Shown: one piece after another, positions 1 to 5,990 of the stretch
How the letters are laid out: each line of letters opens with the position of its first letter
Numbering within the stretch: the first letter of the stretch is position 1
Source: an uncultured Holophagaceae bacterium
GTDB lineage: Bacteria > Acidobacteriota > Holophagae > Holophagales > Holophagaceae
Assembly (NCBI GenBank): GCA_903876615.1
Contig: CAIRAS010000244.1
Location: forward strand, 1 to 5,990
Reading direction: 5' to 3'
Length of the DNA stretch: 5,990 bases
Notes under the pieces: generated by a model
What the model was told of the DNA's origin: nothing
Seen by the model: only the letters and a program-made list of their open reading frames with translations
Database searches by the model: none
Made by a program: the position numbers and the translations under genes

Positions 1-774
1 GCCACAGTCTTCCCCCTTCCCCTGGCGATCCCCGGATGGGTGGTGATGAAGTCCCACCCGCGCATCGGGATGTTCCTGGGGTTCCTGGGCCTCCTGCTGG
101 TGGTGCCAGGCATGCTCTGGAAGGCCAAGTCCGTCTGGGGTGCCGACTGGCGGAAGGCGCTGCCCCTGGCCAGGGTGAGCGGTGGACTCCTCCTCTGGTC
201 CCTGCTGAATGTTCTGGCCTACCTTGCACTGCTGGTAGGACTGCTCCTGGCGGTCATGGTGCGATGGGGCCCGACAGCCCTGCCTAACCTTCCCGACCCC
301 ACGACCTCTGTGGGCGTGTTGGGCGTCGTCATTGGGGCACCCATGGCCGAGGAGGTCCTGTTCCGTGGCTATGGCCTCATGCGCATCCGGGAGCTGGGGG
401 GCGACCGGCGCGCTCTTCTTCTTACCGCCCTCGTCTTCGCGCTGATACACGGCAGCTGGCTCAAACTCCCTATTATTTTCATCGTTGGCCTCTTTCTGGG
501 CTGGCTCGTCCTGCGCACGGGATCTCTCTGGCCGGCCCTGCTGGCTCATCTTGTAAACAATGGCACCCTCTCCCTTCTTGGCCTCCTCGGTGGGAGCCAG
601 AGTGCGGGGGCATCGGATCTTTCGAACCTTTCCTGGACCTTGGCCCTTGCCCTCGTTGTGCCAGGTGCCTTAGCCCTGGCGGTCCTCTGGTCGCCGCAGG
701 TGCGGGGGCGGATCAAGGAACTCGCGCCGCGTCCTGACGGCGGCAATCCAGAAACAATGGAATCCCAGGCCTGA
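1..774 (+). CDS. CPBP-family intramembrane metalloprotease (CAAX protease/Abi-like), 5' end open
   Basis: This is a multi-pass membrane protein of the CPBP family (CAAX prenyl endopeptidase Rce1/Abi-like), a group of intramembrane metalloproteases. Numbered from the GTG at 40, the family motifs are in order: the glutamate pair E104-E105 in EEVLFRG with R109, then H137 (ALIHGSW), then H170 and N174 (HLVNN). In this family these residues bind the metal and catalyse cleavage. Hydrophobic stretches lie at about 8-28, 47-75, 89-101, 123-138, 142-160, 163-184 and 198-217, and a short polar tail follows. The frame has no stop back to base 1, and codons 1-13 of the window (ATVFPFPLAIPGW) also look membrane-like, so the real start is probably upstream. 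In-frame GTG 40, GTG 43 and ATG 46 are fallback starts without a convincing Shine-Dalgarno. The substrate cannot be told; bacterial relatives range from bacteriocin immunity to unknown roles. The family call is secure, the function is not. Confidence 0.85.
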   Translation, partial: ATVFPLPLAIPGWVVMKSHPRIGMFLGFLGLLLVVPGMLWKAKSVWGADWRKALPLARVSGGLLLWSLLNVLAYLALLVGLLLAVMVRWGPTALPNLPDPTTSVGVLGVVIGAPMAEEVLFRGYGLMRIRELGGDRRALLLTALVFALIHGSWLKLPIIFIVGLFLGWLVLRTGSLWPALLAHLVNNGTLSLLGLLGGSQSAGASDLSNLSWTLALALVVPGALALAVLWSPQVRGRIKELAPRPDGGNPETMESQA

Positions 775-790
775 TACCTGGTTATTTTTA

Positions 791-859
791 ATCCCCGTCC
801 ATCCCTTTTATCCCCGTCAAAAAGGCCTTTTAAACAGGGATGAAGGGGATGAAGGGGAT
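791..859. repeat. Long imperfect inverted repeat between convergent genes (hairpin/terminator candidate)
   Basis: The left arm (791-816) and right arm (835-859) are imperfect reverse complements, each built from three ATCCC-type boxes spaced 9-10 bases apart. The right arm contains two tandem copies of the 9-mer GATGAAGGG (839-856). The tip is a perfect 12-base palindrome, AAAAGGCCTTTT (820-831), so the whole element could fold as one long stem. It sits between two genes that converge (CPBP on +, rimO on -), where a bidirectional terminator or mRNA-end stabiliser is expected. No clean U-tract directly follows either arm. A weaker AACTG/CAGTT pair (860-864 and 883-887) followed by Ts could serve the + strand. 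The arms and palindrome are seen directly; the terminator role is inferred. Confidence 0.6.
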
Positions 860-888
860 AACTGCAGAAGGACTTTATTTAACAGTTT

Positions 889-910
889 TTCTTCGTGTCT
901 TCGTGGTGAA
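889..910 (-). repeat. Dispersed-type intergenic motif (CACGAAGACACGAAG)
   Basis: Read on the - strand this stretch contains TTCACCACGAAGACACGAAG, with an internal near-duplication of CACGAAG. It lies just downstream of the rimO stop codon and next to the inverted repeat at 791-859. From memory, closely similar strings, often together with ATCCC-box strings like those next door, recur in intergenic regions of many environmental bacteria. No search was done, and only one copy is in this window. It may form one composite element with the inverted repeat. Confidence 0.4.
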
Positions 911-915
911 TCTTT

Positions 916-2319
916 TTATTTCGCCATTTGCCTGGCCTTGAACGCGGCCTCGTAGGCGGCGGTGCTGGCCTCTAACCCGCCGTCTTCGACTTCGCCGATG
1001 AGGTCGTAGGCGTGGGCTTTGACGATGCGGACGCGCTGGATGGTGTTGGCTTGGGGGACGCCGTCCACCAGCAGCACGTTGCCATCGATCTCGGGGGCCT
1101 GGCCCTGGTGGCGGCCCTTGACGATGAGGTCGGTCTCTTCGTGGGCGCCCTCCACCAGCACATCGATGACCTGGCCCACCTTTTCCTGGTTCTTCTCCCG
1201 GGCGATCTTCTGCTGCAGCTCCAGGAGGCGGCGCTTGCGGGCCTCCTTGGTGCGCTTGGGGATGGGGTCGCCCAGGGCGTGGGCCGAGGTGCCCTCTTCG
1301 GCGCTGTAGGTGAAGACGCCCACATGGTCGAAGCGGGCCTCCTGCACGAAGGACCTTAGCTCGGCGAAGGCCGCCTCGTCCTCGCCGGGGAAGCCCACGA
1401 TGAAGTTCGAACGGATGGCGATGCCCGGCACCAGGCGCCGCACCTTCTCCAGCAGCTTCAGGAACGGCTTGCGGCTACCGCCCCGGGCCATGGCCTTGAG
1501 GATGGCGGCGTCCGCGTGCTGCAGGGGCATGTCCAGGTAGCGGGCGCAGTTGGGCGTCTCGGCCATGGCCCGCAGGAGCCCGTCCGTGAGGCGGTTGGGG
1601 TAGGCGTAGTGGATGCGGAACCAGCGCAGGCCCGCCACCTGGCCCAGGGCCCGCACCAGCTTCTCCAGGGCGTCGGGGTCGCCGAAGTCCCGGCCGTAGT
1701 CCGTGGTGTCCTGGCCCACCAGGCTGATCTCCAGCACGCCCTGGGCCACCAGGTTCTCGGCCTCGGCCACGACGCTCTCGATGCGGCGGCTCCGCTGGGC
1801 GCCCCGGAGCAGGGGAATCACGCAGAAGGCGCAGGCGTGGTCGCAGCCTTCGCTGATCTTCAGGTAGGCGCTGGCCTTGGGGGTGGTGAGTAGGCGGGGG
1901 CTGGCCTCGCTGTAGAGGTAGTCGGGGTTGGGGTTCAGCTCGAAGGAGGCCCCCGCGCCGATGACCTCGGCGATCTGCTCGATGTCCCGGGTGCCCAGGC
2001 AGGCGTCGATCTCGGGCATCCCCGCCATGAGCTCGTCCCGGTAGCGCTCTACCAGGCAGCCCGCCACGATGAGCTTTTCGCAGGCCCCGGTCTTCTTCAT
2101 GGCGGCGGCCTGGAGGATGGCCTCGACGCTCTCCTGCTTGGCGGCGTCAATGAAGCCGCAGGTGTTCACCACCAGCACCTGGGCCTCCTCCAGCACCGGG
2201 GTGATCTGGTAGCCCTTGAGCCGCAGGTGCCCCAGCATGACCTCGGAGTCCACGAGGTTCTTCGGGCATCCCAGGGACATGAATCCGACTTTGGTCAACG
2301 GGCCTCCAGTGAACCTCAT
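916..2319 (-). CDS. rimO: Ribosomal protein S12 methylthiotransferase RimO
   Basis: RimO is a radical-SAM enzyme that adds a methylthio group to the conserved aspartate of ribosomal protein S12, using two [4Fe-4S] clusters. The 467-residue protein has all three parts. The N-terminal MTTase domain (about 9-125) has cluster cysteines C18 (SLGCPKN), C54 (NTCGF) and C88 (AGCLVE). The radical-SAM domain (about 148-375) has C159, C163 and C166 (CDHACAFC). A C-terminal TRAM-like domain spans about 378-446, followed by a short tail. GQDTTDYGRD (202-211), HYAYPNR (237-243) and DMPLQH (263-268) are typical of RimO rather than of the tRNA enzyme MiaB. The annotated ATG has AGGGGG nine bases upstream. 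A TTG at codon 8 (2296-2298), preceded by GGAGG, would give MTKVGFMSLG and fits the usual family N-terminus equally well. The gene is divergent from the cyclase gene and appears to stand alone. Confidence 0.97.
   Translation of the reverse strand: MRFTGGPLTKVGFMSLGCPKNLVDSEVMLGHLRLKGYQITPVLEEAQVLVVNTCGFIDAAKQESVEAILQAAAMKKTGACEKLIVAGCLVERYRDELMAGMPEIDACLGTRDIEQIAEVIGAGASFELNPNPDYLYSEASPRLLTTPKASAYLKISEGCDHACAFCVIPLLRGAQRSRRIESVVAEAENLVAQGVLEISLVGQDTTDYGRDFGDPDALEKLVRALGQVAGLRWFRIHYAYPNRLTDGLLRAMAETPNCARYLDMPLQHADAAILKAMARGGSRKPFLKLLEKVRRLVPGIAIRSNFIVGFPGEDEAAFAELRSFVQEARFDHVGVFTYSAEEGTSAHALGDPIPKRTKEARKRRLLELQQKIAREKNQEKVGQVIDVLVEGAHEETDLIVKGRHQGQAPEIDGNVLLVDGVPQANTIQRVRIVKAHAYDLIGEVEDGGLEASTAAYEAAFKARQMAK
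2303..2307 (-). promoter_or_regulatory. Candidate ribosome binding site for an internal TTG start of rimO
   Basis: On the - strand GGAGG is followed by four bases (CCCG) and then TTG at 2298-2296, which is codon 8 of the long rimO frame. The resulting N-terminus, MTKVGFMSLG, matches where RimO proteins usually begin. The competing upstream ATG (2317-2319) has AGGGGG at a 9-base spacing. The spacing at the TTG is short, so either start is possible. Confidence 0.4.
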
Positions 2320-2355
2320 AGATTAACGCCCCCTGCCGATGACGTCTGTAGCGCG

Positions 2356-2364
2356 TGTTAAACT
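2356..2364 (+). promoter_or_regulatory. Weak extended -10 promoter candidate for the cyclase gene
   Basis: TGTTAAACT fits the extended -10 pattern TGnTAnAnT, with TAAACT matching four of six consensus bases. It lies 22 bases ahead of the ATG at 2387, which would give a very short leader. No good -35 hexamer is visible at the right distance. If it is real, transcription would begin downstream of the ATG at 2339 and so exclude that start. Confidence 0.22.
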
Positions 2365-2386
2365 CACCCCCCACTCCGGACAGTCC

Positions 2387-3997
<1,611 letters not shown>

Positions 3998-4002
3998 GCA
4001 CT

Positions 4003-4060
4003 CTTAGAGGTGGTAACGAAACCCCACGCGGCCGCGTCGGGTTTTGTTACCACCTCTTAG
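4003..4060. terminator. 29-bp near-perfect inverted repeat, candidate bidirectional terminator
   Basis: The arms 4003-4031 and 4032-4060 match at 26 of 29 positions as reverse complements, with no spacer. The centre is the palindrome ACGCGGCCGCGT, and the outer parts carry AGAGGTGGTAAC and its complement. One of the three differences is a G-T wobble in RNA. It begins five bases after the cyclase stop codon and covers the TAA stop of dcd (4057-4059), so both convergent messages would end in the same hairpin. Neither strand shows a run of Ts after the stem, so it is not a textbook intrinsic terminator. A role in blocking read-through or protecting 3' ends is inferred from position. Confidence 0.6.
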
Positions 4061-4584
4061 TCCTTGATGAAGTCCTTCCACAGCATGGACGGTTGGATGC
4101 CCGAGTTGCGCTGGTACTTGCCAGAGTCGTAGCTGTCGTAGGCGCCGCTGACGGTGTGGTAGAAGATCTGGCAGATGGCCACGCCGGCATAGATGCGCAC
4201 GGGCTGGATGCAGCTGATCTCCAGGGTCCAGTAGCCGCAGAAGCCGATGTCGCCAAAGCCGGCGGTGACGTGCACGAAGAGGCCCAGGCGCCCGACACTG
4301 CTGCGCCCCTCCAGCATGGGCACCATGCCCTGGGTCTCGGTGTACTCCAGGGTGCGGCCCAGGTAGAGCCGCCCGGGCTGAAGCAGCAGGCCCTCGGGGG
4401 GGATCTTGAGGAACTCGATGCCATTGGGCCGGGCCATGTCCAGCTCGTGGTCGGTATAGACCGCCAGGTCCTCGCCGAGGCGCAGGTTGTAGCTGTTGGG
4501 GTTCAGCTGCTCGTCGCGCCAGGGCTCAATGCGCAGCTGACCCTGGGTCCGGGCCTCCTGGATCTGCCGGCCGGTCAGGATCAT
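4057..4584 (-). CDS. dcd: dCTP deaminase
   Basis: The enzyme deaminates dCTP to dUTP, a step toward dTTP synthesis, and belongs to the dUTPase-fold family. The 175-residue protein shows the diagnostic sequence LEGRSSVGRLG (91-101), with nucleotide-contacting R93, S94, S95 and R99. It is followed by HVTAGFGDIGFCGYW (105-119) and TLEI with the expected catalytic glutamate E122. NPNSYNLRLG (28-37) and GVAICQIFYHTV (134-145) are also typical of the family. At 175 residues it is slightly shorter than the E. coli enzyme (193). The ATG at 4582-4584 is well supported: AGGGG lies six bases upstream on the - strand. Its start is 54 bases after the stop of the FHA-RDD gene on the same strand, so the two are probably co-transcribed. 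Some archaeal and mycobacterial relatives are bifunctional and also hydrolyse dUTP; the sequence alone does not settle this here. The stop codon is embedded in the inverted repeat at 4003-4060. Confidence 0.94.
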   Translation of the reverse strand: MILTGRQIQEARTQGQLRIEPWRDEQLNPNSYNLRLGEDLAVYTDHELDMARPNGIEFLKIPPEGLLLQPGRLYLGRTLEYTETQGMVPMLEGRSSVGRLGLFVHVTAGFGDIGFCGYWTLEISCIQPVRIYAGVAICQIFYHTVSGAYDSYDSGKYQRNSGIQPSMLWKDFIKD

Positions 4585-4638
4585 GCGAGTCCCCTGGGGG
4601 AGGCGGCCGTCGGGTGGGCACCGGTAGTCAGACGCACG

Positions 4639-5682
4639 TCAGCGATCGACCTTGATCACGATGCTCTTGCTGATCAGGTCGTGGATGCCCTTCCGCTCGC
4701 CCCCAAGGATCATGAGGTAGGGGAGCCCCAGGAGGAGGCCGTTGATGAAATGGCCCACCATGCGCAGGGCGGCGGTGCCGACCTCAATCCTGCCCCTGGG
4801 GTTGTCCTCAGGCACGACGCGCAGCTTCATGATCTTCTTGCCTGCGCTGGCGCCGAACGTGATCCAGCAGTAGGGGAGGAAGACCCAAACGTAGCCCACG
4901 CCTACGATGAAGTGCAGCAGGCCGATCAAGGCGGCAATCAGGCAGGCCCCGGGCCCGAGGACCAGGCCCAGGGCCGACTGGAGCACGAAGATGGCAAACC
5001 AGAGCGCGACCAGGGGGACCATGTCGATGAGGTAGGCCAGGAAGCGGCTTCCGAAATCCCCCCGCTCTCCCGTGGGCTGGGCGTCATCCGGCACGGGGGG
5101 CAGATAGGACTGGAGGACGGCGGGCAGGGGGTTCGCCTGGGCCCCCGCACTCAGGAAGGGGCCGGGCTCGGGGGCCTTCGGGAGCGCCACCGGCGGAAAG
5201 GGGGGTGCCACCGGGGGGGCCGGGGGCGTCTGGCTCACCACCTGGCCCGTGGCGATCTGGTCCTGACTCAGGGGCTGGGACCCGGGCTCGACGGGGGGCT
5301 TGCCGGCATGGATGGCCGCCAGCTCGTCGGCGGACATGCGCACGGTGCCCTGAGGGACTGGGATGGCGACGGGGGCGGTGGCGCTGCTGACCTCGGGGCG
5401 GGGCTCCTGGAAGGTCATCTGGACCTGACCGAGGGTGATCCGGTCCCCGTCCCGGAGGGGGGAGGACTGCACCCGGTTGCCGTTGACCAGTACCCCGTTG
5501 CTGCTCTGTAAGTCTTGTATTTCATAGCCTTCGGTCACCTTGCGGAGGACGCAGTGGTGGCGACTGATGCTGGGATCGGGGAGGCGGAGGGTGTTGTCCA
5601 GCTCCCGGCCCATGTGGACCTCGAGTTCAACGATCTCAAACTCTCGGACACCGGCGCTTTCATGTACCAGCAGCTTTGCCAT
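4639..5682 (-). CDS. FHA domain-RDD family membrane protein
   Basis: This 347-residue protein has three parts. An N-terminal FHA domain (about 3-93) carries GRELDN (25-30), SISRHH (38-43) and SSNGVLVNG (60-68), the residues that contact phosphothreonine in this family. A proline/alanine-rich linker (about 97-207) looks disordered. An RDD membrane domain (about 208-345) follows, with the name-giving residues R213 and D220 (SRFLAYLID) and D335 (GIHDLISKS), plus GASAGKKIMKLRVV (277-290). Hydrophobic segments lie at about 216-238, 243-272 and 303-327. There is no signal peptide; the FHA domain is probably cytoplasmic and held at the inner membrane. RDD proteins are poorly understood, and some are linked to ion transport or antiport. 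The ATG at 5680-5682 is preceded by GAGGA at six bases. A weak -10-like TACACT lies at 5715-5720 on the - strand without a clear -35. The gene leads into dcd and is divergent from mglA. The FHA may dock a Thr-phosphorylated partner; no kinase is in view. Confidence 0.91.
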   Translation of the reverse strand: MAKLLVHESAGVREFEIVELEVHMGRELDNTLRLPDPSISRHHCVLRKVTEGYEIQDLQSSNGVLVNGNRVQSSPLRDGDRITLGQVQMTFQEPRPEVSSATAPVAIPVPQGTVRMSADELAAIHAGKPPVEPGSQPLSQDQIATGQVVSQTPPAPPVAPPFPPVALPKAPEPGPFLSAGAQANPLPAVLQSYLPPVPDDAQPTGERGDFGSRFLAYLIDMVPLVALWFAIFVLQSALGLVLGPGACLIAALIGLLHFIVGVGYVWVFLPYCWITFGASAGKKIMKLRVVPEDNPRGRIEVGTAALRMVGHFINGLLLGLPYLMILGGERKGIHDLISKSIVIKVDR

Positions 5683-5807
5683 AGGAAATCCTCGCGGTAG
5701 ATGGGATGGGCGGAAGTGTAGCGCATCCTCGGGAGGATTCGGCCGGGTTCTTCCTTGACGGCTTGGAGCGGACCCGCCAATCTTCCCAAATACTTGAAGG
5801 TGCAGGC

Positions 5808-5990
5808 ATGGTGCTTTTCAATGCGGCCACCAAGGAATTGACGGCCAAGATTGTCTACTACGGTCCCGGCTTGTGCGGGAAGACAACCAATCTCCAGCAC
5901 GTCTACGACACCCTGCCCGGGGACGGCCGGGGCAAGATGCTCTCCCTGGCCACCCAGACGGACCGCACGCTCTTCTTCGACTTCCTGCCC
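5808..5990 (+). CDS. mglA: MglA-like small Ras-family GTPase, 3' end cut by window
   Basis: The first 61 codons are present. MglA is a cytoplasmic Ras-like GTPase that sets cell polarity and drives gliding or type IV pilus motility in Myxococcus; related proteins occur in many other phyla. The visible part starts [19 protein letters not shown] and contains the P-loop [10 protein letters not shown] (19-28, with K25 and T26 as the phosphate- and Mg-binding residues). It continues into the MglA-typical stretch [19 protein letters not shown] (43-61), covering the switch I region. The leucine within the P-loop (GPGLCGKT) is shared with MglA proteins as I recall them. The ATG has GAAGG (5796-5800) seven bases upstream. 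TTGACG at 5755-5760 could be a -35, but the matching -10 is poor. The rest of the G domain, and any MglB partner gene downstream, lie outside the window. Family assignment is strong; an actual motility role is not shown here. Confidence 0.92.
   Translation, partial: MVLFNAATKELTAKIVYYGPGLCGKTTNLQHVYDTLPGDGRGKMLSLATQTDRTLFFDFLP

Noticed and set aside
1012..1893. Several + strand open frames opposite rimO.
   Set aside because: They lie entirely within the strongly supported rimO gene, and their products show no family motif.
2339..2386. A 16-codon extension of the cyclase from an upstream ATG.
   Set aside because: No ribosome binding site precedes it, the added residues are not part of the FHA fold, and a candidate -10 element lies inside it. 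It is kept as an alternative start only.
4591..4600. CCCCTGGGGG next to the dcd start, considered as a hairpin hiding the ribosome binding site.
   Set aside because: The two halves are too close together to form a stable stem with a normal loop.
4093..5511. A 472-codon open frame on the + strand, antisense to dcd and the FHA-RDD gene.
   Set aside because: It is low-complexity (Gly, His, Ala, Asp rich) without motifs and lies opposite two genes with strong family signatures; a GC-driven shadow frame.
5725..5738. A palindrome, ATCCTC-GG-GAGGAT, in the divergent region, considered as an operator.
   Set aside because: Six-base arms made of Shine-Dalgarno-like GAGGA sequence can arise by chance in GC-rich DNA, and no regulator or second copy supports it.
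5755..5784. TTGACG as the -35 box of an mglA promoter.
   Set aside because: The -35 match is good, but the best -10 at 17-18 bases matches only two or three consensus positions, so it was not listed as a feature.

Overview
This GC-rich window is densely coding. It holds four complete genes and two genes cut by the window edges. No mobile element, CRISPR array, tRNA or rRNA was seen. The gene set combines FHA-domain signalling proteins, a GAF-coupled class III cyclase and an MglA-type small GTPase, beside a GC-rich housekeeping background. That suggests an environmental bacterium such as Acidobacteriota (Holophagae/Geothrix-like) or Myxococcota. This placement is inference from gene content and from the style of the intergenic repeat; no search was run.

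Layout from left to right: (1) a CPBP-family (CAAX protease/Abi-like) membrane protein on +, with its reading frame open to the left edge; (2) a 141-base convergent gap holding a structured repeat; (3) rimO on -, the ribosomal protein S12 methylthiotransferase; (4) a short divergent gap; (5) an FHA-GAF-class III adenylate/guanylate cyclase on +; (6) a convergent gap filled by a 58-base near-perfect inverted repeat that overlaps the next stop codon; (7) dcd (dCTP deaminase) on -; (8) an FHA-proline-rich-RDD membrane protein on -, 54 bases upstream of dcd and probably co-transcribed with it; (9) a divergent promoter region; (10) the first 61 codons of an mglA-like GTPase on +, cut by the right edge.

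Genes 5, 8 and 10 form a signalling theme. Two proteins have intact phosphothreonine-binding FHA signatures, one soluble with a cyclic-nucleotide output and one membrane-anchored. Beside them is a polarity-type GTPase. rimO and dcd are housekeeping genes for ribosome modification and pyrimidine nucleotide supply. No Ser/Thr kinase, phosphatase or cAMP receptor lies in the window, so any link between these genes is a hypothesis from proximity. The strongest points for a second look are a possible NKFDE cyclic-nucleotide-binding signature in the GAF domain of the cyclase, the FHA-RDD fusion, and the two inverted repeats at the two convergent junctions.
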